A stretch of DNA of 5,710 nt from Methanosarcinaceae archaeon (GTDB taxonomy: Archaea; Halobacteriota; Methanosarcinia; Methanosarcinales; Methanosarcinaceae), in contig JAGAEB010000161.1 in assembly GCA_017613335.1 (NCBI GenBank), forward strand, positions 1 to 5,710. The letters run 5' to 3'. The notes below the pieces were generated by a model that was not told the origin of the DNA, searched no databases, and saw only the letters and a program-made list of their open reading frames with translations. The position numbers and the translations under genes were made by a program. Position 1 is the stretch's first letter, and each line of letters starts with the position of its first letter. Shown piece by piece: positions 1 to 4,865 of this stretch.

Positions 1-28
1 CAGCTGAAAGAAAACAGCTGAAAGAAAG
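1..28. repeat. 14-nt tandem repeat, two copies
   Basis: Two adjacent copies of CAGCTGAAAGAAAA / CAGCTGAAAGAAAG. The left end is cut by the window, so the copy number is a minimum. No gene is visible across it. Confidence 0.75.
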
Positions 29-50
29 TGGCTGCTGAGAAGATGATACA

Positions 51-143
51 GATGATAATAGTTACAGATACAGGGGATACAGATGATAATAGTTACAGAT
101 ACAGGGGATACAGATGATAATAGTTACAGATACAGGGGATACA
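51..143. repeat. 31-nt tandem repeat, three identical copies
   Basis: Three contiguous identical units at 51-81, 82-112 and 113-143, each beginning GATGATAATAGTTACAG and ending GGGGATACA. There are no unique spacers, so this is a direct tandem array and not CRISPR. The period is not a multiple of three. The core ACAGATACAG is also found in the array at the other end of the window. Confidence 0.95.
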
Positions 144-173
144 GGGGATACAGTAGATACAGGAGATACAGAT
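129..173. repeat. 9-nt tandem repeat, five copies
   Basis: Five GATACAnnn units: GATACAGGG twice, GATACAGTA, GATACAGGA and GATACAGAT. The first lies within the last 31-nt unit and the second straddles its end, so the longer unit probably grew from, or gave rise to, this shorter one by slippage. Confidence 0.85.
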
Positions 174-259
174 GAAAAATCCTGCACAGAATGCTGATAA
201 AGGTTAAATAGGAAGTTTCTCTATTGGGTGGATTGCAAATCGCAATACAGATATACTGA

Positions 260-334
260 GGGCTCGTGGTCTAGCCGGCCTATGACACCGCCTTTACACG
301 GCGGGGATCCTGGATTCGAATTCCAGCGGGCCCA
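260..334 (+). tRNA. tRNA-Val (UAC anticodon)
   Basis: A complete cloverleaf can be drawn. The acceptor stem GGGCTCG (260-266) pairs with CGGGCCC (327-333), with one G-U pair, and the discriminator base is A334. The anticodon stem CCGCC/GGCGG closes the loop TTTACAC, placing TAC at 295-297, which reads valine GUN codons. The T arm is CTGGA-TTCGAAT-TCCAG. CCA is not encoded, so it must be added after transcription. No intron is seen. A weak TATA-like stretch, TTAAATAG, lies about 50 nt upstream, and no T-run follows the gene, so it may be co-transcribed with the next tRNA. Confidence 0.97.
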
Positions 335-490
335 TCAGACAAAACAACGGAAAGGCATGACGGAAGAAACATATAAATATAAAAGATCTGTATGTTGACC
401 GGCATCCGAAGGAGAAAGACCGGTTTCCGGCTCTGAAGGATCTGTTGTTGTTTATGTTGTTCTTTTCATTCATTTGTTTATTATTCATTC

Positions 491-564
491 GGGCTCGTGG
501 TCTAGATGGTTATGACGTCGCCTTCACACGGCGGAGGTCCTGGATTCGAATTCCAGCGGGCCCA
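491..564 (+). tRNA. tRNA-Val (CAC anticodon)
   Basis: A second valine tRNA with the same acceptor stem (GGGCTCG/CGGGCCC) and an identical T arm. The anticodon stem TCGCC/GGCGG closes the loop TTCACAC, with CAC at 525-527, which reads GUG. It is one nucleotide shorter in the D loop than the upstream copy. The discriminator is A564 and CCA is not encoded. It lies 156 nt after the UAC isoacceptor on the same strand, so the pair probably arose by duplication and anticodon divergence. An oligo-T terminator follows directly. A TATA-like TGTTTATG near 448-455 could give it its own promoter, but that is weak. Confidence 0.97.
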
Positions 565-570
565 TTTCAC

Positions 571-583
571 TTTTTTGTTTTTT
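571..583 (+). terminator. Oligo-T terminator after tRNA-Val
   Basis: T6-G-T6 begins seven bases after the tRNA 3' end. Archaeal RNA polymerase commonly terminates at such U-tracts without needing a hairpin. The flanks TTCAC (566-570) and GTGAA (587-591) are complementary, which may be incidental. Confidence 0.7.
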
Positions 584-772
584 GATGTGAAGTGTTGATC
601 GCTTTTCGGGCTTTTTCGGATTGCTGCTGATCGGACTGTTTTAACGGACTTTTTTAAGTTACTGTCGTTTCAGTCACGGCTTCTGCTGATCATGCAGATC
701 ACTGTTTCAGGAACTTTGTCCGTCGTCCGGCGACCATTATCCGTTTTTTCCCGTCGCGGTTTCAGTCGCTTG

Positions 773-780
773 TTTTATCT
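773..780 (+). promoter_or_regulatory. Possible TATA box for the cyclophilin gene
   Basis: TTTTATCT lies about 58 nt upstream of the ATG at 831. Adding the usual offset of about 30 nt from box start to transcript start gives a start near 803 and a short leader that includes the GGAGG. The match to TTTATATA is only moderate. Confidence 0.4.
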
Positions 781-818
781 ATCTGATATTCGTTTATCAC
801 GATATTCTGACAGATTTC

Positions 819-823
819 GGAGG
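819..823 (+). promoter_or_regulatory. Ribosome binding site that decides the cyclophilin start
   Basis: GGAGG is one nucleotide from the ATG at 825 but seven from the in-frame ATG at 831. The seven-base spacing is normal for a Shine-Dalgarno interaction, so 831 is the better start. Confidence 0.75.
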
Positions 824-830
824 CATGATT

Positions 831-1307
831 ATGACAGACACCATTCTTTTAGAAACGTCAATGGGAAACATCAAGATCGAACTTTATGACAATATGCCGG
901 TGACCGCCGGAAATTTCAAAAAGCTCGTTGAAGAAGGATTTTACAACGGCCTGACTTTCCACCGCGTGATCGACGGTTTCATGATCCAGGGCGGATGCCC
1001 GAGAGGAAACGGAACGGGCGGTCCCGGATATGTCATCCGCGATGAATTCGTTGAAGGTAGCTCAAATGTGAGAGGAACGATCTCCATGGCAAACGCCGGA
1101 CCGAATTCGGGCGGAAGCCAGTTCTTCATCAACCTTGTCGACAACACCTATCTTGACTGGGACAAGCCGCCGGCACAGGCCAAACACCCGGTCTTCGGAA
1201 AAGTCATCGAAGGCATGGATGTCGTCGACAAAATCGGAAAAGTCGAGACGGACAGAAGGGACAAACCGCTTCTTCCGGTATTTATCAAAAAAGCATCCGT
1301 CATCTGA
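831..1307 (+). CDS. Cyclophilin-type peptidyl-prolyl cis-trans isomerase
   Basis: A 158-residue single-domain cyclophilin that catalyses cis-trans isomerisation of X-Pro bonds, assisting protein folding. It has no signal peptide or membrane segment, so it should be cytoplasmic. The family signature FHRVIDGFMIQGG is at residues 43-55, with the catalytic Arg45 and the active-site Phe50, Met51 and Gln53. MANAGPNSGGSQFFI at 86-100 supplies the Ala-Asn-Ala strand and Gln97/Phe99 of the substrate pocket, and KHPVFGKV follows at 118-125. The position of human CypA Trp121 is Tyr107, typical of prokaryotic forms that bind cyclosporin poorly. About eight residues (around WDKPPAQA, 110-117) are inserted before the conserved KH, as I recall from other Methanomicrobiales homologues. 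Start 831 is preferred over 825 because of the GGAGG spacing. The gene stands alone between the tRNA cluster and a non-coding region. Confidence 0.97.
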   Translation: MTDTILLETSMGNIKIELYDNMPVTAGNFKKLVEEGFYNGLTFHRVIDGFMIQGGCPRGNGTGGPGYVIRDEFVEGSSNVRGTISMANAGPNSGGSQFFINLVDNTYLDWDKPPAQAKHPVFGKVIEGMDVVDKIGKVETDRRDKPLLPVFIKKASVI

Positions 1308-1322
1308 ATAAAGACCCGGTGT

Positions 1323-1365
1323 TTTCCGGAAATGATCCGGCATCAATGACGGGTCATTCCGGAAA
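1323..1365 (+). terminator. Long hairpin downstream of the cyclophilin gene
   Basis: TTTCCGGAAATGATCC (1323-1338) can pair with GGGTCATTCCGGAAA (1351-1365), with one bulge and one G-U pair and a loop of about 12 nt. It starts 16 nt after the cyclophilin stop. No T-run follows, so it may stabilise the mRNA 3' end or be a diverged repeat pair; calling it a terminator is inference. Confidence 0.45.
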
Positions 1366-1381
1366 CATCGTCCCGATATCT

Positions 1382-1479
1382 GATATCATCGTTCTGACAT
1401 CAGCATTCTGACATCATCGTTCCGGCATCAGCACTCTGACGCCATTGTTCCGGCAACAGCATTCTGACATCATATGGCC
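1382..1479. repeat. 14-nt degenerate tandem repeat, seven copies
   Basis: Seven contiguous 14-nt units, for example GACATCAGCATTCT (1396-1409), GACATCATCGTTCC (1410-1423) and GGCATCAGCACTCT (1424-1437). Odd and even units alternate in type, so the array is also a 28-nt composite repeated about three times. A half unit (GATATCT) precedes it. The copies are more diverged than those of the other arrays in the window, suggesting an older expansion. Confidence 0.85.
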
Positions 1480-1882
1480 GGTGTATTTTCTGCCGGTGTG
1501 ATCTTTTTTCTGTCTGCCGGTCCAGCAGACACATCAGTGCCCGTTGATGCGGATCCGTCATTTGTTTCTGTTTTGAGAAAGGTTTTCCGTTTCCCGTTTC
1601 CCGTTTCCCGGGTCGTTTCCCGGCAGATCGGGACGTGCTGTTCGTTCTTTTTTCCGACAGCTTTCTTTTTTGTTCAGTCGTTTTTAAGACATTCCGGCAG
1701 CAGGACTTCGGTGTCACCGCCTCATCTCCAGATACCCACAGATAAATCAAAAAGGATAAGAAACAAGATAACATGACCACTAACTTAATCAAAATAAATG
1801 CCGATCGAATCTTGTTTTTCATGACAGCACACCAGAAGAATCAAGCAAATCTGAGTTAGTATTTGTTGAGGAATTGGAAAGG
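1480..1882. other. Gene-free stretch with inverted repeats
   Basis: I see no convincing gene here. A pyrimidine-rich section contains the heptamer repeat at 1589-1621. Two inverted repeats occur near the right end: 1759-1769 with 1809-1819 (core AAACAAGAT/ATCTTGTTT, 11 pairs with one G-U), and 1779-1787 with 1852-1860 (ACTAACTTA/TGAGTTAGT, nine pairs with one G-T). They interleave, which in RNA would be a pseudoknot topology. A minus-strand frame across 1400-1822 begins with a hydrophobic stretch but ends inside the 14-nt array and lacks a ribosome binding site. Confidence 0.5.
1589..1621. repeat. GTTTCCC heptamer repeat
   Basis: Three perfect adjacent GTTTCCC units at 1589-1609 and a fourth at 1615-1621 after a five-base interruption. 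Confidence 0.85.
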
Positions 1883-1890
1883 TTTATATA
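1883..1890 (+). promoter_or_regulatory. Strong archaeal TATA box with BRE
   Basis: TTTATATA is a consensus archaeal TATA box. It is preceded by the purine-rich GGAAAGG, which fits a TFB recognition element and sets rightward polarity. Counting 30 nt from the box start puts initiation at about 1913, which is the A of an ATG. There is no annotated-quality gene downstream, so this promoter serves an unrecognised product. Confidence 0.7.
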
Positions 1891-1912
1891 GTAAAACACT
1901 CTTTATCAGAGA

Positions 1913-2047
1913 ATGTTGAGATACAACGGAACAGACAGCCGGAAATACCCGGATATCGGAAAGATCGATGTTCCGTTGCAGATGATCTTCCGGGATACAG
2001 CCAATGAACCTCCTGGCGTCGATCAGAAAGAATCTCCCTTCTCGTGA
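1913..2047 (+). CDS. Candidate leaderless small protein (44 aa), unrecognised
   Basis: The ATG at 1913 lies exactly 30 nt from the start of a consensus TATA box, the geometry of a leaderless archaeal mRNA; accordingly there is no Shine-Dalgarno. The frame encodes a soluble-looking 44-residue product beginning MLRYNGTDSRKYPDIGK and ending at TGA 2045-2047. Codon choice resembles the certain genes here (ATC, GGA, CCG, CGG) and first codon positions are purine-rich. The same frame stays open after the TGA up to TAA 2228-2230, so this could also be the front of a decayed gene of about 105 codons. I recognise no family. The opposite strand is open over the same stretch, and the region can also fold, so a non-coding RNA is a real alternative. 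Confidence 0.27.
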   Translation: MLRYNGTDSRKYPDIGKIDVPLQMIFRDTANEPPGVDQKESPFS

Positions 2048-2316
2048 AGGATTCTGAAGATCCTGAAAAACGGTCTGTATCACAGCATTCTCATCAGCAT
2101 TTTTCCATTGTGTCGTTCCGGCACGGCGGCGAAATGTTGTCCTGTAACCCCCACAAAAGGACGGAATGCGGAAAACAGAGAAGAAATACAAAACGGTCAT
2201 ATGAAAAATGAATGTCTGATAAAAGGATAAATAAAGATCTGAGGTGGCGGACTGAAAATTTTCATGACGTATAATCCGATACACAAAAGACCCCATAACA
2301 CAATCCATACCCCGTG

Positions 2317-2350
2317 AGCCTGCTTCTGAGACAGAAACAGGCTTTTTTTT
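2317..2350 (+). terminator. Hairpin plus T-run terminator
   Basis: AGCCTG-C-TTCTG (2317-2328) pairs with CAGAA-A-CAGGCT (2332-2343) around an AGA loop, with a single C/A mismatch, and is followed at once by a run of Ts to 2350. This is the form of a bacterial-style intrinsic terminator, and it also fits archaeal U-tract termination. It reads on the plus strand and would end the unit started at 1883. Confidence 0.75.
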
Positions 2351-2356
2351 ATCGAA

Positions 2357-2638
2357 ATGCTCCGGAGAAGACAGGAAAATATTCCGACGGATCTTTCGGA
2401 TTTCTTTTTTATGGTGATGCGTCGGCGCATCCGGTCACGCGTTTCCGGTCAGGAATCGAACACATCGATTTTTACATCATACGTTTTTAACATGACTGTG
2501 TATGTTAACATGACTGTGTATGTTAACATGACTGTGTATGTCGCCTGTTTTTCACAGGGCTGTTCACTCATGGATCTTTACAGCGCCGGTCACATCACGC
2601 ATCCGCACAGCGCCGGTCACGCCACAGAATCGTTTTGA
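2357..2638 (+). CDS. Doubtful repeat-containing reading frame (93 aa)
   Basis: An open frame of 93 codons with an arginine-rich start and a C-terminal half built from DNA repeats. An 18-nt unit encodes NMTVYV three times (residues 45-62) and a 27-nt spaced unit encodes SAGH twice. Both periods are multiples of three, as in the certain gene at 3293-4633 and unlike most intergenic arrays here, which is weak support for coding. Against it: the ATG follows a terminator directly, no ribosome binding site or TATA box is visible, and the translation resembles no family I know. A later ATG at 2411 is possible. It may equally be non-coding DNA upstream of the next gene's promoter. Confidence 0.2.
   Translation: MLRRRQENIPTDLSDFFFMVMRRRIRSRVSGQESNTSIFTSYVFNMTVYVNMTVYVNMTVYVACFSQGCSLMDLYSAGHITHPHSAGHATESF
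2489..2542. repeat. 18-nt tandem repeat, three copies
   Basis: AACATGACTGTGTATGTT at 2489-2506 and 2507-2524, with a third copy at 2525-2542 differing only in its last base. Each unit has complementary ends (AACAT/ATGTT), and each perfect junction creates the palindrome ATGTTAACAT (2502-2511 and 2520-2529). These dyads lie 120-170 nt upstream of the TATA box at 2663. Confidence 0.95.
2580..2620. repeat. 14-nt direct repeat spaced 27 nt apart
   Basis: ACAGCGCCGGTCAC occurs at 2580-2593 and 2607-2620, with partly similar sequence between the copies (CATCACGC / GCCACAG). It probably is a decayed tandem duplication. Confidence 0.75.
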
Positions 2639-2662
2639 TGCGGTTCCCATGCCGTTCATTTA

Positions 2663-2670
2663 TTTATATG
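2663..2670 (+). promoter_or_regulatory. TATA box for the tail-anchored protein gene
   Basis: TTTATATG is 41 nt upstream of the ATG at 2704. The expected start of transcription is near 2693, leaving a leader of about 11 nt that includes AGGA (2696-2699) four bases before the ATG. Confidence 0.65.
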
Positions 2671-2703
2671 ATCGGAATTTAGTTTCTCCGGAATCAGGAT
2701 AAC

Positions 2704-3234
2704 ATGAACATGGCGAACATTATGAAAAACAGATCTGAAAGCGCCGGAAATGATGAAAAGACAGAAGAGCCCGGGCAGACGGCTGTTCCGGACAGAGAAG
2801 AGAGGATCAGGGACATTCAGGAAAAAGCGGATGCGGACAGATTTGAAGAAGCGCTTGATCTGTGCCGGGAAGAGATCCTGAAGGATCGCGGGAATCATAC
2901 GCTGTATCATCTGTTTTATACGATCGCCGTCAGAAACATCCTCAGACACGAAATCTATTCCGAAGAGCTGGATATCCGGATCGGAGAAGCCTGCGATATC
3001 GGATTTCTCCTGCTTGAAAAAGCGCCGCCGGAACTGTATCCGAAGTATAAGATCAAGGTCGATTCGTCAAATGACAGGATCACGAGGCACGGCGCTGAAC
3101 TGAAAAAGACGCATCAGAAAGAAGAAATCAGGAAGGCGAAAAGATCTGCAGTATATTTTTTGGCAGCGGCTCTGGTGATCCTTTTCCTCATGGGATGCGT
3201 TCTGGTCTTTATTTCATCGCGCACGATGTCCTGA
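2704..3234 (+). CDS. Hypothetical tail-anchored membrane protein
   Basis: A 176-residue protein I do not recognise. Residues 1-35 are charged and probably disordered. Residues 36-145 are predicted helical by eye and rich in Glu, Lys and Arg; around 40-75 the pattern of a helix pair (ADADRFEEALDLCREEIL) recalls a TPR-type repeat, without a full match. A single hydrophobic segment follows at 149-170, preceded by basic residues (KAKR) and followed by only six residues. It is therefore probably anchored by its C-terminus with the bulk in the cytoplasm. Start 2704 is chosen from AGGA four bases upstream; ATGs at 2710 and 2722 are alternatives. It has its own TATA box and lies 58 nt before the pilin-like gene on the same strand, so the two may be co-transcribed and work at the same membrane; that link is inference. 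Confidence 0.85.
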   Translation: MNMANIMKNRSESAGNDEKTEEPGQTAVPDREERIRDIQEKADADRFEEALDLCREEILKDRGNHTLYHLFYTIAVRNILRHEIYSEELDIRIGEACDIGFLLLEKAPPELYPKYKIKVDSSNDRITRHGAELKKTHQKEEIRKAKRSAVYFLAAALVILFLMGCVLVFISSRTMS

Positions 3235-3292
3235 GCAGGCAGGATCGATGGGTGTCTGATCAGGGAAGCATCAGGATATTATATTCCGGAGA

Positions 3293-4633
3293 ATGATCCG
3301 CGCCCGGAGCAATATAAAAAAACGTTTAAAGAAGACCTGTTTTTCCGGGATCATGAACAGAGAGACAGTGATATCCGGCAGAGAAACAGAGATATCCGGA
3401 AGAGAAACAGAACTGCCGGGCAGAGAAAAAGACTTTTTAAAAGCTTTCAGTCATTCTTTTTTGAGAAATACGGCGGCCGTATCACCGGTTTACGGAGCCG
3501 TCCTTCTTCTGGGACTGTCTGTCATGGTCCTGAGCCTTCTGGCTGTTTCCTGGGTCCCTGCAGCCGTCCATGATCAGGAAGCGGCCGTTTCGGAATCGCT
3601 CAGATTTTCCGTGTCATCGCTTGCCGCAGATATCGGCGCGGCATCGGCCGGAAACAAGGAAGAACTCATCTTCTGTCCGGATATGTTTTCCCGGAGAGGA
3701 AATGACATCATTGCAGGAACCGTTTTCCCGGAACTTTCCGCCGTCAGGCCGGCATCATCGTTTTCGGTCATGAAAGGGGAACCTGTTTTTCTGGATATCA
3801 CGGGAAAAAAGACGGCCGACCCATCAGGAACGGAAGGACGGGAAAGATCCGTCAATGATGATCCGGGAAAACAGAAAAAAGATATTGTTTCTGATGAAGA
3901 TGGCTATAATGAAAATGCCTATGAAGATGGCTATAATGAAAATGCCTATGAAGATGTCTATGATGAAGAGGCAGACGGCAGAGGAGAGACAGCAGAATTA
4001 AAGACGGACAGAAAGATCCTTTCAGGTGATGCGATACGGATCTGCTGTGAAAACACGCGTTTTCCGGGCGGAGAATATTCCATTGACGGATTTTCATCGG
4101 TCGTGTTCTTTCAGAAGGACGGCTGTGTCAGACTTTTCCCGTCGTCCGTCTTTTCAGCGGATATCAGCAGAGAAGACGGATCATCCGTTCCGATGATCAT
4201 GATCCGGTCAGTATCATATGAGTCCGGGTCATCAGGTTCATCGGATTCATTGAGTTCATCGGGTTCATTGCGTTCATCAGGTTCATCGGTTTATGACAGC
4301 AGTCTTTCGGCCGTTCTGACGGTCACCGGCCGGGAAAAAGAATTCTATGAGGCGGAAAAGATCGTCTTTCGCATTCCGCCGGAAAGTCTGATGAAAGATC
4401 CGGAGAGATCCGGAAACGGAACAGTTGACGGGAGAGATGCCGGATCAGGAAACGCATACGGAAGCAAACAGGAAGATCTTCAGGGGACGATCGATGTGTC
4501 TGAACTGGCCGGCAGGATCGATGAAAATGTCTTTCTGATATCGGATGACGGGAACGGAAATCTGACTGTTTCAGGAAAAAACGGCGGCACGTTCATCGTC
4601 TGCCTGCAGCGGACGATCTTTTCGGTCAGTTAA
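3293..4633 (+). CDS. Archaeal type IV pilin-like surface protein, repeat-expanded
   Basis: A 446-residue protein with one membrane segment at about 64-92. It is headed by AAVSPVYGAVLLLGLSVMVL, which matches the archaeal type IV pilin-like N-terminus (consensus near AVSPVIG followed by a hydrophobic helix; compare Pilin_N and the DUF7289-type proteins of euryarchaea). The roughly 60 basic and repetitive residues before it would be cytoplasmic, and the remainder extracytoplasmic. That part is beta-rich by eye around 258-300 and 335-362, with acidic and serine-rich low-complexity insertions. Three in-frame repeat expansions occur: RETxISG at 23-43, DGYNENAYE at 203-220 with a diverged third copy, and a Gly/Ser run at 312-332. 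GGAG is only one base from the ATG at 3293, so ATG 3353 (Met21) is a possible true start. The function is probably as a surface or pilus-associated component. The pilin motif is what I see; the role is inferred. Confidence 0.85.
   Translation: MIRARSNIKKRLKKTCFSGIMNRETVISGRETEISGRETELPGREKDFLKAFSHSFLRNTAAVSPVYGAVLLLGLSVMVLSLLAVSWVPAAVHDQEAAVSESLRFSVSSLAADIGAASAGNKEELIFCPDMFSRRGNDIIAGTVFPELSAVRPASSFSVMKGEPVFLDITGKKTADPSGTEGRERSVNDDPGKQKKDIVSDEDGYNENAYEDGYNENAYEDVYDEEADGRGETAELKTDRKILSGDAIRICCENTRFPGGEYSIDGFSSVVFFQKDGCVRLFPSSVFSADISREDGSSVPMIMIRSVSYESGSSGSSDSLSSSGSLRSSGSSVYDSSLSAVLTVTGREKEFYEAEKIVFRIPPESLMKDPERSGNGTVDGRDAGSGNAYGSKQEDLQGTIDVSELAGRIDENVFLISDDGNGNLTVSGKNGGTFIVCLQRTIFSVS
3359..3421 (+). 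repeat. 21-nt in-frame repeat, three copies
   Basis: Three units encode RETVISG, RETEISG and RETELPG, and a partial fourth (REKD) follows. The period preserves the frame. The array lies just before the pilin-like membrane segment, in the part expected to be cytoplasmic. Confidence 0.9.
3899..3979 (+). repeat. 27-nt in-frame repeat, two perfect copies plus one diverged
   Basis: Units at 3899-3925 and 3926-3952 are identical at DNA level and encode DGYNENAYE. The third, 3953-3979, encodes DVYDEEADG. Perfect identity indicates a recent duplication. It adds an acidic, tyrosine-rich stretch. Confidence 0.95.
4226..4288 (+). repeat. 9-nt in-frame serine repeat, seven copies
   Basis: Seven 9-nt units of the form nnt/g-TCA-TCn or TTG encode GSS, GSS, DSL, SSS, GSL, RSS and GSS. 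This makes a flexible serine-rich loop between two beta-like segments of the surface protein. Serine is coded mostly by TCA and TCG here. Confidence 0.85.
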
Positions 4634-4756
4634 AGGGAAAGACGGTCAGTTAAAGACAAAACGGTCAGTTAAAGACAAAACGGTCAGTTAAAGACAAAAC
4701 GGTCAGTTAAAGACAAAACGGTCAGTTAAAGACAAAACGGTCTGTTAAAGATGAAA
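4623..4756. repeat. 19-nt tandem repeat, seven copies, overlapping a stop codon
   Basis: Five perfect copies of CGGTCAGTTAAAGACAAAA (4643-4737) are flanked by a diverged 20-nt copy at 4623-4642 and a diverged 19-nt copy at 4738-4756. The first copy contains the last codons and the TAA (4631-4633) of the pilin-like gene, so the array appears to have grown from that gene's 3' end. There are no spacers, so it is not CRISPR. Confidence 0.95.
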
Positions 4757-4811
4757 GTCCGGGTTCTGACAAAATATTTAAATTCTGTATGACTTTCCAT
4801 ATCCGGTTTTA

Positions 4812-4819
4812 TTTATATA
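4812..4819 (+). promoter_or_regulatory. TATA box for the flavin reductase-like gene
   Basis: Consensus TTTATATA, 54 nt upstream of the ATG at 4866. The predicted start of transcription is near 4842, giving a leader of about 24 nt that contains GAGG. This makes the gene a separate unit from the upstream pilin-like gene. Confidence 0.75.
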
Positions 4820-4857
4820 TGTGTTGAAATTCCGGACGGAAATTCAGCAGAGAAACA

Positions 4858-4861
4858 GAGG
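4858..4861 (+). promoter_or_regulatory. Ribosome binding site of the flavoprotein gene
   Basis: GAGG lies four bases before ATG 4866 and seven before the adjacent in-frame ATG 4869. It rules out the GTG at 4821, which lies upstream of the predicted transcript start. Confidence 0.65.
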
Positions 4862-4865
4862 TTTA

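Larger units (their letters stand above)
1913..2350 (+). ncRNA. Candidate structured transcript of unknown function
   Basis: This interval runs from the predicted start site of a consensus TATA box to a hairpin plus T-run, giving a transcript of about 435 nt. Potential stems include CAACGGAACA/TGTTCCGTTG (1924-1933 with 1969-1978, ten perfect pairs), GATCTTC/GAAGATC (1984-1990 with 2056-2062) enclosing CCTTC-TCGT-GAAGG (2036-2040 with 2045-2049) flanked by AGAAT/ATTCT, and CGTTCCG/CGGAATG (2114-2120 with 2162-2168) stacked near TTTTCC/GGAAAA (2101-2106 with 2170-2175). It does not carry the conserved segments I know for RNase P RNA or SRP RNA. Stems of this size can occur by chance, so the promoter and terminator are the stronger evidence. 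It overlaps the small-protein candidate, and only one of the two may be right. Confidence 0.27.

Noticed and set aside
51..143. CRISPR array
   Set aside because: The 31-nt units are contiguous with no unique spacers; the same is true of the 19-nt and 26-nt arrays. No cas genes are present.
371..386. AT-rich ATATAAATATAAAA as a promoter for the second tRNA
   Set aside because: It lies over 100 nt from the tRNA, and its best TATA polarity is leftward with no gene that way, so I do not assign it.
1474..1776. Plus-strand frame of 100 codons
   Set aside because: Begins inside the 14-nt array without a ribosome binding site, and its Phe/Ser/Pro-rich translation reflects pyrimidine-rich DNA.
1400..1822. 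Minus-strand frame of 140 codons with a hydrophobic N-terminus
   Set aside because: No ribosome binding site, a TATA box only of the wrong polarity, ATT-rich codons unlike the certain genes, and a C-terminal part that is just the heptamer and 14-nt arrays read backwards.
1856..2308. Minus-strand frame of 150 codons
   Set aside because: It is antisense to the unit with a consensus promoter and terminator, has no convincing promoter of its own, and its middle section is the codon-aligned complement of the plus-strand small frame. I recognise no family in its translation, though it cannot be excluded.
1913..2350. RNase P RNA or SRP RNA
   Set aside because: The stretch ACAGAAA near the end briefly recalled a conserved RNase P segment, but the partner conserved region and the SRP S-domain core are absent, and here the bases are part of the terminator hairpin.
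4821..4865. N-terminal extension of the flavoprotein from a GTG start
   Set aside because: The GTG lies two bases after the TATA box and upstream of the expected transcript start; the conserved protein begins at MAEIS with a proper GAGG.
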